Positions 33,855 through 42,696 are shown, numbered from the stretch's first letter. The stretch: 64,000 nt of DNA from Maritimibacter alkaliphilus HTCC2654 (GCF_000152805.1 NZ_CH902578.1:1790231-1854230); one strand, 5' to 3'. Program-made: numbers and translations. The notes: generated by a model not told the origin, from the sequence alone.

Positions 33855-35018
33855 TTACGGAGTGAAGCGCGCGACGCCCGCCGTCACATCGTTGATCGTG
33901 CCGGAGCCGAGGCCGACCAGCGTCAGGAACTTCTGAAGCTCGGTCGAGGGCGCGCCGGAGACGTACAGGATGTCGTCCTCGAGCACATCGAACCGCTGGG
34001 CCAGAAACAAGGTGTTCGGGTCGCGCAGGTTCGCCCGGTAGACGACGTTGACGTAGCCGTTGGGGTTCTTGATCGGGAAGCCCGGGTCGAGTTTTCGGGC
34101 GAGCGAGGCATGTTCGCGGCGCAGCAGGAACACCCCACGGGGGTCCGAAAGCACGTTGATGAGACCGCCCGCCTTCGCAACGGCCTTTTCCAGCGTGATC
34201 CCGTCGGTCGAGAAATCGACCAGTGTGTTGCGGCCCGTGGCACCGAGGGCGGTGAACGTCTGGATCTCGCGCACCACGGTGATCGTGTCGCCGGGACGGG
34301 CATAGATGTTCTCGGACGGGTCGTTGATGAGCTTGCCCATCGCGATCGACAGGGTGCGCCCGCCGCGCGTGAGCGTCACCTTGGTTTCGTCCGTGGGTGC
34401 CCGCGCGCCGCCCGCCGCCGCGATCACGTCGAGAATACGATCCCCGGCCTGCGTCAGCGGAATGCGGCGGCCGTTCACGACCTCGCCGGTCACGGTCACG
34501 GTGTTCGAGACGTTCTGGTTCACCGAGACGATGGCCTGCGGCTCGATCGCCTTGCCCTGAAGCGCCTCGACGATCTTGGTCTCGGCCTCGGACAGCATCA
34601 GACCGGCAACGGTCACGCGGCCGGCATAGGGAATGGTGATCGCGCCGTCACGCTCGACCACCTGCGCCGGAATACCCGTTGCACGCGACCCGGTGGTGCC
34701 GGGCGCGCCTGTCGCGAACAGACCGCCGCCGTTCGCCTCCCAGATCGAAACGCTGACGGCATCGCCGACGCCGATCCGGTACTGCCCGGCCCCGCGATAA
34801 GCACCGCCAAGGCTGCCGAAGCTCTGCACGCCACGCCCTTCGAGCAATTGCACGACACGCGGGGTCAGGTCGGCGACGATGAACCCTTCGGAGACCGCCG
34901 TCGGCATCCGGTTTTCTTCCATTTCAAAGGCCTGCGTGGTCGGCCCCTGGTTCGGAAGGATCGAACAGGCGCTCAGAAGAACCGACAGGACGAGCGGAAG
35001 AATACGGGAAAAAGTCAT
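33855..35018 (-). CDS. Second polysaccharide export lipoprotein (Wza/OPX family)
   Basis: 387 residues from the ATG at 35018, which opens a lipoprotein signal (LPLVLSVLLSACSI); a longer frame to 35225 is not signal-like. The export domain is clear (YRIGVGDAVSVSIWEANGG ... VVERDGAITIPYAGRVTVAGLMLSEAE), followed by SLBB repeats (NTVTVTGEVVNGRRIPLTQAGDRILDVIAAAGG; PGDTITVV). This is closer to classic Wza than the protein at 24596. Stands alone between gpsA and phnM, with its own terminator. Confidence 0.85.
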   Translation of the reverse strand: MTFSRILPLVLSVLLSACSILPNQGPTTQAFEMEENRMPTAVSEGFIVADLTPRVVQLLEGRGVQSFGSLGGAYRGAGQYRIGVGDAVSVSIWEANGGGLFATGAPGTTGSRATGIPAQVVERDGAITIPYAGRVTVAGLMLSEAETKIVEALQGKAIEPQAIVSVNQNVSNTVTVTGEVVNGRRIPLTQAGDRILDVIAAAGGARAPTDETKVTLTRGGRTLSIAMGKLINDPSENIYARPGDTITVVREIQTFTALGATGRNTLVDFSTDGITLEKAVAKAGGLINVLSDPRGVFLLRREHASLARKLDPGFPIKNPNGYVNVVYRANLRDPNTLFLAQRFDVLEDDILYVSGAPSTELQKFLTLVGLGSGTINDVTAGVARFTP

Positions 35019-35236
35019 ACGGTGTTCCGGTTGCGCGATACGAGTTTCGAATCGCGGCTCACGCCCGTGGTCGCACGGCGGAGCAAGGTTGTTTTCGTTA
35101 TGGTGCAGCGCGTGTGCATGACCATCCCCCCGGATATCACCGGGGTTATGTGGCAGGAAAAAACCGGGTTGGCAATTGCCCCACGGCACTCTCTCGCCGA
35201 GGGGTTTCCCGGGCGCAACAGGCACCCGGCGGCCTG

Positions 35237-36376
35237 TCAGCCGACCTGCTTGCCGTGCGACCAGACCCCGCGCACGACCGGCGTGCCCTGCACCCGCCCG
35301 ACCCGAACGAGGTCGCCGTGCAGGCCCGCGGCGATCCGGCCACGGTCGGTCAGGTTCGCCGCGCGGGCCGGATTGGCCGTGACCGTTGCGATGGCGCGCG
35401 GCAGGTTATCCCAGAGGTCGGCCAGCAGGAAGGCCGAGGTCATGAGCGCGGAGGGCACGTAATCGGACGACACGATATCGAGCAGACCCGCTTCGGCCAG
35501 TTCATGCGCCGCCACGTTGCCCGAATGCGACCCGCCCCGGATCAGGTTGGGCGCGCCCATCATCACCTGAATGCCATTGGCATGGCAGGCTTCGGCGGCT
35601 TCGAAGGTCGTTGGAAACTCCGCCAGCCCCATGCCGTGCGCGGCCGACACCGCGACGTGTTGCGCCGTCGTGTCGTCATGGCTCGCCAAAACCGCGCCGT
35701 ATCGCCGGGCATGGGCGACGGCTTCGGCTTCGTGCAGGTCCGCGTTGTTGGCCTGAAGCGATTTCAGATGCGATACATGCGCGTCGAACTCGTCATCGGT
35801 CATGCTGCGCTTCTTGGCCACGTATTGCTTGAGCTTGGAAATATCGCGAAATTGGCGCTGCCCCGGCGTGTGATCCATCAGGCTCACGATCCCGACACGG
35901 TCGTCGGGGCCGAATTCCTCCATCTCCTCGACCAGCGTTTCCGAACAGATTTCCGCCCTAAGGTGCACGAAATGACTGATCCGCAGCGCGCCCATCTGGC
36001 GCATCGCGAAAATCTCGCTCGCCACCTTGCGCGCGTATTTTTCGTACCGCCCTTTTCCGGTGTGGATCGACCCCACGCGCAGCGCATCGAACACGGTGGT
36101 GATGCCCACGCTGGCAAGTTCGCCGTCATGGGCGAGGATCGCGGCGGCATGGGGCCAGTCCACGTTCGGGCGCGGTTCCAGATGCCGTTCCAGATTGTCG
36201 GTGTGCAACTCGATCAGGCCGGGGATCAGCAGATCGCCTGCCACATCCACCGCACCCGGCACCGCCGTCGCGCCATGATCGACCGACGCGATCCGCCCGT
36301 CGCGGATCGTCACGCTGCCGCGTATCACCTCATCGGCGAGCACGATTTGGGCATTGGTGAAAATGAGGTCGGTCAT
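35237..36376 (-). CDS. phnM: RPnTP hydrolase (ribose 1-methylphosphonate 5-triphosphate diphosphatase)
   Basis: 379 residues from the ATG at 36376. Amidohydrolase fold: N-terminal beta-part IFTNAQIVLADEVIRGSVTIRDGRIASV, metal site PGLIELHTDNLE with His and Asp of the PhnM type, later VSLMDHTPGQRQF, ASHDDTT and the closing SSDYVPSALM. PhnM removes pyrophosphate from the triphosphate made by PhnGHIL, giving the PhnJ substrate. It lies apart from the phnG operon, divergent from the DUF1045 gene, with a candidate Pho box between. Confidence 0.95.
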   Translation of the reverse strand: MTDLIFTNAQIVLADEVIRGSVTIRDGRIASVDHGATAVPGAVDVAGDLLIPGLIELHTDNLERHLEPRPNVDWPHAAAILAHDGELASVGITTVFDALRVGSIHTGKGRYEKYARKVASEIFAMRQMGALRISHFVHLRAEICSETLVEEMEEFGPDDRVGIVSLMDHTPGQRQFRDISKLKQYVAKKRSMTDDEFDAHVSHLKSLQANNADLHEAEAVAHARRYGAVLASHDDTTAQHVAVSAAHGMGLAEFPTTFEAAEACHANGIQVMMGAPNLIRGGSHSGNVAAHELAEAGLLDIVSSDYVPSALMTSAFLLADLWDNLPRAIATVTANPARAANLTDRGRIAAGLHGDLVRVGRVQGTPVVRGVWSHGKQVG

Positions 36377-36413
36377 GGAAGCCTCCGCAGAATTCGGGGG
36401 TTGTGGCAGGGCT

Positions 36414-36431
36414 TTGTCACCGCAATGTGAC
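36414..36431. promoter_or_regulatory. Candidate Pho box between phnM and the DUF1045 gene
   Basis: TTGTCAC-CGCA-ATGTGAC: two 7-base units 4 bases apart, as in PhoB sites (CTGTCAT-N4-CTGTCAT). It also contains the perfect dyad GTCAC-N6-GTGAC. Closely similar 18-mers lie ahead of phnC (48821-48838) and phnF/phnG (42755-42772). PhoB is not encoded in the window. Confidence 0.55.
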
Positions 36432-36453
36432 GGTCTAAGGTTACGGGCCGAGC

Positions 36454-37143
36454 ATGGAACAGTTTCACAGATACGCCGTCTATTACGCCCCGGATCGGGG
36501 GCCGTTCGCACGCTTCGCTGCCGAATGGTTGGGCTGGTGCCCGCTGTCCGGCATCGAAAAGCCCCATCCCGACGTCGCGGGCCTGCCCCGCCCGGTCGAA
36601 GAGATCACGCGCACCCCGCGCAAATACGGGTTTCACGGCACGATCAAGCCGCCCTTCCGGCTGGCGGACGGTTCCAGCCCCGAGGCGCTTCAGGACGACC
36701 TGTCGGCGCTGGCCCGGCGTCTGACGCCTGTCCGGATGGGGGGGCTTGCCCTGAAACGGCTGGGCGGCTTCGTGGCGCTGGTGCCGGAGGGCGACACGTC
36801 CGCCCTCGCCCAACTGGCGGGAGAGGTGGTCGAGGCGCTGGACCATCACCGCGCCCCGGCACCCGCATCGGAAATCCAGCGACGGCGCGCGGCCGGTCTG
36901 ACCCCGAGACAGGACGAGTTGCTGATGCGCTGGGGCTACCCTTACGTGATGGACGAGTTTCGGTTCCATCTGACGCTGACCGGCAAGCTGGACCCGGACG
37001 AGGCCGCACGCACGATGGCCGCGCTCGACCCGTATCTCACGCCGCTCCTGCCGCGCCCGTTCGCGCTGCGCGATCTGTGCCTTTTCGGAGAGGACGAGAC
37101 GGGGCGCTTTCAGTTGATCCAACGCTACGCCCTCACCGGCTGA
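36454..37143 (+). CDS. DUF1045-type phosphonate metabolism protein (2H phosphoesterase-like)
   Basis: 229 residues. Two spaced His motifs, YGFHGTIKPPF and FRFHLTLTGKL, are the H-x-T/S pair of 2H phosphoesterases. The overall sequence fits the phosphonate-operon family TIGR03223 (DUF1045). Such enzymes are thought to open a cyclic phosphate ester, and the product of PhnJ is a cyclic ribose phosphate (5-phosphoribosyl 1,2-cyclic phosphate) that in E. coli is handled by PhnP. No phnP is visible here, so this protein may replace it; that is inference. Its 3' end overlaps phnN by 19 bases, tail to tail. Confidence 0.85.
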   Translation: MEQFHRYAVYYAPDRGPFARFAAEWLGWCPLSGIEKPHPDVAGLPRPVEEITRTPRKYGFHGTIKPPFRLADGSSPEALQDDLSALARRLTPVRMGGLALKRLGGFVALVPEGDTSALAQLAGEVVEALDHHRAPAPASEIQRRRAAGLTPRQDELLMRWGYPYVMDEFRFHLTLTGKLDPDEAARTMAALDPYLTPLLPRPFALRDLCLFGEDETGRFQLIQRYALTG

Positions 37144-37670
37144 AGCGCGGCGCGCACCGCCTTGACCGCACGGTCCAAAGCGCCCGAATTGTCGATCTCG
37201 GTCACGCGCAGCCCGGCGGGGAGCGGCAGTTTCGCCCGCGCGAGCCGCTGGGCGATCTGGTCCTCGCTCTCACGCCCCCGTGCTCGCAGCCGGGCCGCCA
37301 GCACATCGTCGGTTGCCGTGATCGACAGCACCCGCAGACCGGGGAACACCTTGACCGCCTCTGCGAGCATTGCGCGCGAGACGTTGAAGAGAACGGGCCG
37401 CCCGGCGCCAAGGTCGTCATGGATCGACACCGGGATGCCGTAGGCCAGACCATGCGCCTCCCAATCCAGCGCGAAGTCACCCGCCGCTTTCATCGCCGCG
37501 AACGCCGCACGGTCCACACCCTCGAACGCCTCGCCACCGGCCTCGGCGGGCCGTGTAATGACCCGGCGCACCAGCACGACCGAAGGGTCGGCCGCCTGCA
37601 CCGCCTCCATCACCGTGTCCTTGCCGACACCCGAGGGGCCGACGACCGCGAAGGGGCCGATCACGCTCAT
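37125..37670 (-). CDS. phnN: Ribose 1,5-bisphosphate phosphokinase
   Basis: 181 residues with a P-loop GPSGVGKDTVMEAVQ and a guanylate-kinase-like fold (RRVITRPAEAGGEAFEGVDRAAF). PhnN phosphorylates ribose 1,5-bisphosphate to PRPP, the last step that returns the sugar from C-P lyase to central metabolism. Overlaps phnL by 4 bases; last gene of the phnG operon, converging with the DUF1045 gene. Confidence 0.95.
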   Translation of the reverse strand: MSVIGPFAVVGPSGVGKDTVMEAVQAADPSVVLVRRVITRPAEAGGEAFEGVDRAAFAAMKAAGDFALDWEAHGLAYGIPVSIHDDLGAGRPVLFNVSRAMLAEAVKVFPGLRVLSITATDDVLAARLRARGRESEDQIAQRLARAKLPLPAGLRVTEIDNSGALDRAVKAVRAALQPVRA

Positions 37671-38356
37671 GCCGCGCGCCTTGGCGTGAACGCCGACACG
37701 TCGACCTCGCGATCCGCCACGCGGTCCCGCGCGGGCGCGTCGTGGAAGATGCCGACGATGGCCGCCCCCCGCGCCTTGGCCTCTTCGATCAGGCTCAGGA
37801 CGGTTTCACGGTTCGTCGCGTCGAGCGAGGCGGTGGGTTCATCCAGAAGCATCGCCGGATAGCGATGCGCGAAGCCACGCGCGATGTTCACGCGCTGCTG
37901 TTCTCCGCCGGAAAAGGTCGTCGGCGACAGACCCCAGAGCGTTTCGGGAATGTTGAGCCGCGCAAGCAGCTCTTCCGCCCGCGCCCGCGCCGCGTCGCGC
38001 GGCACACCCACGGCCAGCATCGGCTCCGCCACCACGTCGACCGTCGCCACACGCGGCACCACGCGCAGGAATTGCGACACATACCCGAGCGTATGGCGAC
38101 GCAGCGCGATGATTTCGCGCGGCTGGGCGGTGGCCACATCGGTGTCACCCACGATGATCGACCCGGAGGCGGCAAGGTAGTTGCCGTAGATCATCCGCAT
38201 CAGCGTGGACTTGCCCGCACCCGAATTACCAGTCAGCGCCACGCATTCCCCCGGCGCGACCGAAAAGGTGGCGTTCGCCATGACCGGGATCACCGCACCG
38301 CCTTGATTGTGCAGCGTGAAGGACTTCGAGACGTTTTCGATACGGATCATCTTCAC
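37667..38356 (-). CDS. phnL: C-P lyase core-associated ABC-type protein PhnL
   Basis: 229 residues. ABC ATPase motifs: Walker A GNSGAGKSTLMRM, signature TFSGGEQQRVNIARG, Walker B AMLLDEPTASLDATNR. PhnL is part of the enzyme system (with PhnG, PhnH, PhnI) that couples ATP ribose to the phosphonate, not a transporter ATPase. ATGA overlaps on both sides with phnK and phnN. Confidence 0.95.
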   Translation of the reverse strand: MKMIRIENVSKSFTLHNQGGAVIPVMANATFSVAPGECVALTGNSGAGKSTLMRMIYGNYLAASGSIIVGDTDVATAQPREIIALRRHTLGYVSQFLRVVPRVATVDVVAEPMLAVGVPRDAARARAEELLARLNIPETLWGLSPTTFSGGEQQRVNIARGFAHRYPAMLLDEPTASLDATNRETVLSLIEEAKARGAAIVGIFHDAPARDRVADREVDVSAFTPRRAA

Positions 38357-39123
38357 ACCTGCAAGACCGAGGATACGAGGAGTTGGGTATAACCATGCTG
38401 CGGATCGTCGAGCACCTGATCGGTCAGCCCCGCCTCGACCACTCGGCCCGACTTCATCACCATCAGCCGGTCGGCCAGTAGCCGCACCACGGCAAGGTCA
38501 TGGGTCACGATGATGGCCGAAAGCCCCATCTCGCGCACCAGCCCGCGCAACAGGTCCAGCAGCCGCGCCTGAACGCTCACGTCCAGCCCGCCGGTGGGTT
38601 CGTCCATGAACACCAGACGCGGCCCGGTGACGAGGTTGCGCGCGATCTGGAGCCGCTGCTGCATCCCGCCGGAAAACGCACGCGGGCGATCGTCGATCCG
38701 GTCCGCCGCGATTTCGACCCGGCCAAGCCAGTCGGTCGCGCTGTCGCGAATGTCGCCATAGTGCCGCGCACCTACGGCCATCAGCCGCTCGCCCACGTTA
38801 CCGCCCGCCGAGACCGACATGCGCAGCCCGTCGCGCGGGTTCTGGTGAACGAAGGCCCAGTCGGTGCGGCCAAGCATCCGCCGCTCAGGCTCCGACATGG
38901 TCAGCGTGTCGCGGGGGCCGTCCGTGCGAGTGTCAAAGATCACCTCGCCCCGGTCAGGGGACAGATGCCCCGCAAGGCAGTTCAGAAGCGTCGACTTCCC
39001 CGACCCGGATTCGCCGACGATCCCCATGACCTCACCGGGGAACAGATCGAAACCGACATCGGTGCAGCCGATACGCGCGCCATAGCTCTTGTGAATGTCG
39101 CGCACGGACAGAAGCGGGGTCAT
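38353..39123 (-). CDS. phnK: C-P lyase-associated ABC-type protein PhnK
   Basis: 256 residues. Walker A GESGSGKSTLLN, signature AFSGGMQQRLQIARN, Walker B LVFMDEPTGGLDVS. It resembles dipeptide-transport ATPases, as PhnK does, and binds the PhnGHIJ core through PhnJ. Adjacent to phnJ with one-base overlap. Confidence 0.95.
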   Translation of the reverse strand: MTPLLSVRDIHKSYGARIGCTDVGFDLFPGEVMGIVGESGSGKSTLLNCLAGHLSPDRGEVIFDTRTDGPRDTLTMSEPERRMLGRTDWAFVHQNPRDGLRMSVSAGGNVGERLMAVGARHYGDIRDSATDWLGRVEIAADRIDDRPRAFSGGMQQRLQIARNLVTGPRLVFMDEPTGGLDVSVQARLLDLLRGLVREMGLSAIIVTHDLAVVRLLADRLMVMKSGRVVEAGLTDQVLDDPQHGYTQLLVSSVLQV

Positions 39124-39983
39124 CAGGCGGCCTCCTCGGCGTTCAGTCGTCCGCGATACCCGGCGTCCTGCCGGCCCGCGCAGAAATCGGTGTCGGAGCA
39201 GACGAACATCCGCCCGCCCGCATCGTCGGTGATGACCTCGTCAAGGTAACTGTCCCCAGCCCCGCACAGGTCACACGGATGATCGGCCTTGGACGCCTCG
39301 AACGGATGATCCTCGAAGTCGAGGCTGACCACGCGCGTAAAGGGCGGGATCGCATAGATGCGCTGCTCGCGCCCGGCGCCGAAGAGTTGCAGCCCCGCCA
39401 TCTCCATCTTCGGATTGTCGAATTTTGGAATCGGGGACGGGTCCATCACATAGCGCCCCTCGACCTTCACCGGATAGGCATAGCTGGTCGCGATATGACC
39501 GTGGCGCGAGATGTCTTCGTAAAGCTTCACATGCATCAGCCCGTATTCCTCGAGCGCGTGCATCTTGCGTGTCTCGGTCTCGCGCGGTTCGAGGAACCGG
39601 AGCGGCTCCGGGATCGGCACCTGATAGACGAGGATCTGATCCTCGGTCAGCGGCTCTTCGGGGATGCGGTGGCGGGTCTGGATCACTGTGGCCTCATTCG
39701 TGCGCTCGGTCGTCTCGACGCCCGCCGTGCGCTCAAAGAACTTGCGGATCGACACCGCGTTGGTCGTGTCGTCGGCCCCTTGATCGATCACCTTCAGCTT
39801 GTCCTCAGGCGTCAGGCAGGCCGCCGACACCTGCACCCCGCCCGTGCCCCAGCCATAGGGCATCGGCATCTCGCGGCTGGCGAAGGGCACCTGATAACCG
39901 GGGATCGCGACACCCTTGAGGATCGCGCGGCGGATCATCCGTTTGGTCTGTTCGTCCAGATAGGCGAAGTTGTAGTCGCTCAT
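39123..39983 (-). CDS. phnJ: Carbon-phosphorus lyase catalytic subunit (radical SAM)
   Basis: 286 residues from the ATG at 39983. The C-terminal Cys set CDLC ... VCSDTDFC has the spacing C-x2-C-x21-C-x5-C of PhnJ: three Cys for the 4Fe-4S cluster and the last as thiyl radical site. The body includes the usual GYQVPFASREMPMPYGWGTGG. It breaks the C-P bond of the ribosylated phosphonate, releasing methane or other alkane and a cyclic phosphate. Overlaps the HAD gene upstream by 4 bases. Confidence 0.97.
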   Translation of the reverse strand: MSDYNFAYLDEQTKRMIRRAILKGVAIPGYQVPFASREMPMPYGWGTGGVQVSAACLTPEDKLKVIDQGADDTTNAVSIRKFFERTAGVETTERTNEATVIQTRHRIPEEPLTEDQILVYQVPIPEPLRFLEPRETETRKMHALEEYGLMHVKLYEDISRHGHIATSYAYPVKVEGRYVMDPSPIPKFDNPKMEMAGLQLFGAGREQRIYAIPPFTRVVSLDFEDHPFEASKADHPCDLCGAGDSYLDEVITDDAGGRMFVCSDTDFCAGRQDAGYRGRLNAEEAA

Positions 39984-40582
39984 AAAAACCCCCTGTCGAT
40001 CAGGTCGAGCCGTAGCACTTTGGGCGAGATGAACTGCGCCGCCTGCATCCCCATCGCGCGCGCCGCTTCGACGTTCTTGATGCTTTCGTCGACAAAGAAA
40101 CACGCCTCCGGCGCGACGCCCGCACGGTCGCAAAACAGCGCGAAGATCGCCGGGTCCGGCTTTGCCATGCGTTCCTCGCCCGACACGATGAGCGTGTCGA
40201 ACACCTTGCTCAGACGCGGCTGCGCGGTCAGCCCGCGCGGCCACGTTTCCGCCGACCAGTTGGTGATGGCGTGAACCGGCGTGCCGTTTTCCTTCATCGC
40301 ATCCAGAAGCGTCCAGCTGCCCTTGATCTTGCGCTGCACGGTCAGGGGATAGGCGTCGAGGTATCCTGCAAAAATCTCGCGATCCCGCGCGTCTTCGATC
40401 TCATCCGCCAGATCGGCAAAGCTCTCGCCCGCGTCGGCCCGCGCGTTCTTGTCGCGAAAGCCCACACGTTCCATGAACCCCATCGCGGCCTCGCGCCCAC
40501 CGCAAGCCTCGGCAAAGGCGGCGACCGGATCCCAATGCACCAGCACGCCGCCGATATCGAACACCATATGGGTCGGTTTCAT
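39980..40582 (-). CDS. HAD-family hydrolase inserted in the C-P lyase operon
   Basis: 200 residues from the ATG at 40582. HAD motifs: VFDIGGVLVHWDP (D-x-G rather than the usual D-x-D at motif I), AITNWSAETW (Thr/Asn motif II), KPDPAIF (Lys motif III) and FVDESIKNVEAARAMGMQA (motif IV with D but variant second acidic residue). This is the haloacid dehalogenase/epoxide hydrolase-like subgroup. It overlaps phnI and phnJ by 4 bases each, so it is fully coupled into the core operon, where E. coli has none. Possible role in removing a phosphate or breaking a phosphonate side-product; unproven. Confidence 0.8.
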   Translation of the reverse strand: MKPTHMVFDIGGVLVHWDPVAAFAEACGGREAAMGFMERVGFRDKNARADAGESFADLADEIEDARDREIFAGYLDAYPLTVQRKIKGSWTLLDAMKENGTPVHAITNWSAETWPRGLTAQPRLSKVFDTLIVSGEERMAKPDPAIFALFCDRAGVAPEACFFVDESIKNVEAARAMGMQAAQFISPKVLRLDLIDRGFL

Positions 40583-41667
40583 TCCGCCGCCTCCTTCATG
40601 GCCGCATTGTCCACATCGGCACGGATGCGGCGCACGAGCTCCAGCTCGGACTGGAAGTCGACGCAATGCGGGAGCTTGATGTGTTCGAGGAAACCGGTCG
40701 CCTGAATGTTGTCGGCATGGGACAGCACGAATTCCTCGTCCTGCGCCGGGGCGCCCAAGTTGTCCTCGCCCAGTTCCTCCCACCGAAGCGCGCGGTCGAC
40801 CAGCGCCATGCTGATCGCCTTGCGCTCGGTCTGCCCGAAGACGAGGCCGTAGCCCCGCGTGAACTGCGGCGGCTCGGTCTTGGACCCGGTGAACTGGTTC
40901 ACGGTCTCGCATTCGGTGAGCGTGATCTCCCCGATCTCGATGGCGAAACCCAGCTCGGGAATGTCCATCTCGACCGCGACTGCGCCGATGCGCAGCTCGC
41001 CCACGAAGGGGTGGTTCTTGGCATAGCCGCGCTGGGTCGAATACGCCATCGACAGCACGAAGCCCTCGTCGCCGCGTGTGAGCGCCTGTAGCCTGAGCGC
41101 CCGGTTTGCTGGGTATTCCATCGGCTGGCGGGTCATGTCGGGGGGCGTTTCGTCACTCTCCGGTTCCGACTGGATCAGCCCGTCGCGGTTCAGATACTCG
41201 GTCACGCGCGGCATGTCAGCGCCCGACGCTTCGGCCTGCGGCGTTTCCGGCACCTCGCCGTCGGCAGCGAGTTTGAAGTCGAGCAGACGGTGCGTATAGT
41301 CGAAGGTCGGCCCCAGCACCTGCCCACCGGGAACGTCCTTGAACGTGGCCGAGATACGCCGATCACAGGCCATAGCACCGGTATCGACCGGCTCGGAAGT
41401 ACCGATGCGCGGCAGTGTCGTGCGATAGGCGCGGATCAGGAAAATCGCCTCGATCAGATCGCCCCGCGCTTGCTTGATCGCGAGGGCTGCGAGGTCGGGG
41501 TCGTAGAGCGAGCCCTCGGCCATCACCCGGTTCACGGCAAGGCTCATCTGTTCGCGGATCTGGTCGGTGCCAAGTTCGGCCACGGCGGTGTCGCCACGCC
41601 GCTCCTCGGTCAACCACGTATGGGCATTGTCGATGGCGCGCTCGCCACCTTTGACGGCGACATACAT
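40579..41667 (-). CDS. phnI: C-P lyase core subunit PhnI
   Basis: 362 residues from the ATG at 41667. The start MYVAVKGGERAIDNAHTWLTEERRGD and the central segment MACDRRISATFKDVPGGQVLGPTFDYTHRLLDFKL are characteristic of PhnI. PhnI is the nucleosidase that, with PhnG, PhnH and PhnL, transfers ribose triphosphate from ATP to the phosphonate. Its ATG overlaps the phnH TGA by one base (TGATG). Confidence 0.95.
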   Translation of the reverse strand: MYVAVKGGERAIDNAHTWLTEERRGDTAVAELGTDQIREQMSLAVNRVMAEGSLYDPDLAALAIKQARGDLIEAIFLIRAYRTTLPRIGTSEPVDTGAMACDRRISATFKDVPGGQVLGPTFDYTHRLLDFKLAADGEVPETPQAEASGADMPRVTEYLNRDGLIQSEPESDETPPDMTRQPMEYPANRALRLQALTRGDEGFVLSMAYSTQRGYAKNHPFVGELRIGAVAVEMDIPELGFAIEIGEITLTECETVNQFTGSKTEPPQFTRGYGLVFGQTERKAISMALVDRALRWEELGEDNLGAPAQDEEFVLSHADNIQATGFLEHIKLPHCVDFQSELELVRRIRADVDNAAMKEAAE

Positions 41668-42236
41668 CAGCGATCCTCCACGCGGGTCGAGCGGGGCAGC
41701 GCGGCAAGGCGGCTGCCAGAGGTGAACACGCAATCGACGCCCAGCGGAAAAAGCGCGGCGTTGCGGGCGAAAAAGCCGGTTTCGGGCAGGCTCAGATGCG
41801 CCTCGCTCTCGATCCCCGGCCCGGTCAGGTGCGCGCCTTCGCTCGTGAGCGCGTCGACCTCGACGATCAGCGTCGCGCTTCGGTCCGGGTACTCCGGCGT
41901 CCCGATGGGAAAGCCGGTTTGCGGGGCGAGCGCCGCCCAATTGCCCAGCGCGAACATCGCGTTTTCGCGATCCACGATAGGTGCGCCGATGTGGAACGCG
42001 ATCCACTGGCGGATCGCCGCGCCGTCATGGCCGGGGGCGAGGTAGAGCGGTGTCTCGCCGTCGCAAAGCGTCAGCATCAACGTGGCGGCGGCGGGCGAGA
42101 TCGGCGCGGGCGCGGCGCCGCCCAGAATGTCCACGATCTTGCCGGGCCGGGCCATCGCGTCCAGCACGGCGCGAAAGGCGCGCGCCGCCTCACGGGGCGC
42201 ATCGGCGAAATCGCCGGAAAGCGCGTCGTCCAGCAT
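41667..42236 (-). CDS. phnH: C-P lyase core subunit PhnH
   Basis: 189 residues. Typical features are the N-terminal FRAVLDAMARPGKIVDI and later LCDGETPLYLAPG and GPGIE. PhnH is a pyridoxal-enzyme-like fold without cofactor and forms the core with PhnG, PhnI and PhnJ. The start ATG overlaps the end of phnG by one base. Confidence 0.95.
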   Translation of the reverse strand: MLDDALSGDFADAPREAARAFRAVLDAMARPGKIVDILGGAAPAPISPAAATLMLTLCDGETPLYLAPGHDGAAIRQWIAFHIGAPIVDRENAMFALGNWAALAPQTGFPIGTPEYPDRSATLIVEVDALTSEGAHLTGPGIESEAHLSLPETGFFARNAALFPLGVDCVFTSGSRLAALPRSTRVEDR

Positions 42237-42682
42237 CAGTCCTCTCCCCTGACCATCGTGAAGAAATCGACCTTGGTGGCCGCCGCCTTGGCCGCGCGCG
42301 TGGCCTTGGCGGTCAAGGCCGCCTCGGCCAGCGGGTCCAGCACCTGCGCCTGCACCGCCTCCGCGCGGTCGGTCTGCATCAGCGCATCGACCAGAGCGGC
42401 GCGTTCCGCATGGGCCTTGTCGCGCCCCTGCACATAGCCATGCCCGACCTCGCCCGTCGCCAACCGCAGCGCACAGCGGGTCACGGTCATCTCGCCCAGA
42501 TTGAACGGCGCGCCGGTGCCGCCCATCCGGCCCCGGACCATGACGCCGCCGACCTCGGGCGCGCGCAGCCAGTCGAAGCCGGGGACCTCCACCCCCGCCA
42601 TCAACGCCGCAAGTCGCGCGGGCGGCGCCTTGGCCACCAGCCCCATCCGGGCCCGCCGCGCCGTGTCCGTCTTTTCCGTCAT
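42236..42682 (-). CDS. phnG: C-P lyase core subunit PhnG
   Basis: 148 residues with ARMGLVAKAPPARLAALM, LRAPEVGGVMVRGRMGGTGAPFNLGEMTVTR and GYVQGRDKAHAERAALVDAL, all PhnG-type. It is the first gene of the leftward phnGHI-HAD-JKLN operon. Divergent from phnF; the 92 bases between hold an inverted repeat (operator) and a Pho-box-like element. Confidence 0.95.
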   Translation of the reverse strand: MTEKTDTARRARMGLVAKAPPARLAALMAGVEVPGFDWLRAPEVGGVMVRGRMGGTGAPFNLGEMTVTRCALRLATGEVGHGYVQGRDKAHAERAALVDALMQTDRAEAVQAQVLDPLAEAALTAKATRAAKAAATKVDFFTMVRGED

Positions 42683-42696
42683 CTAGACACCTTGCC

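Noticed and set aside
35128-35145. Hairpin CCCCGG-N6-CCGGGG as the phnM terminator
   Set aside because: It lies 90 bases past the stop without a T run; too weak to call.
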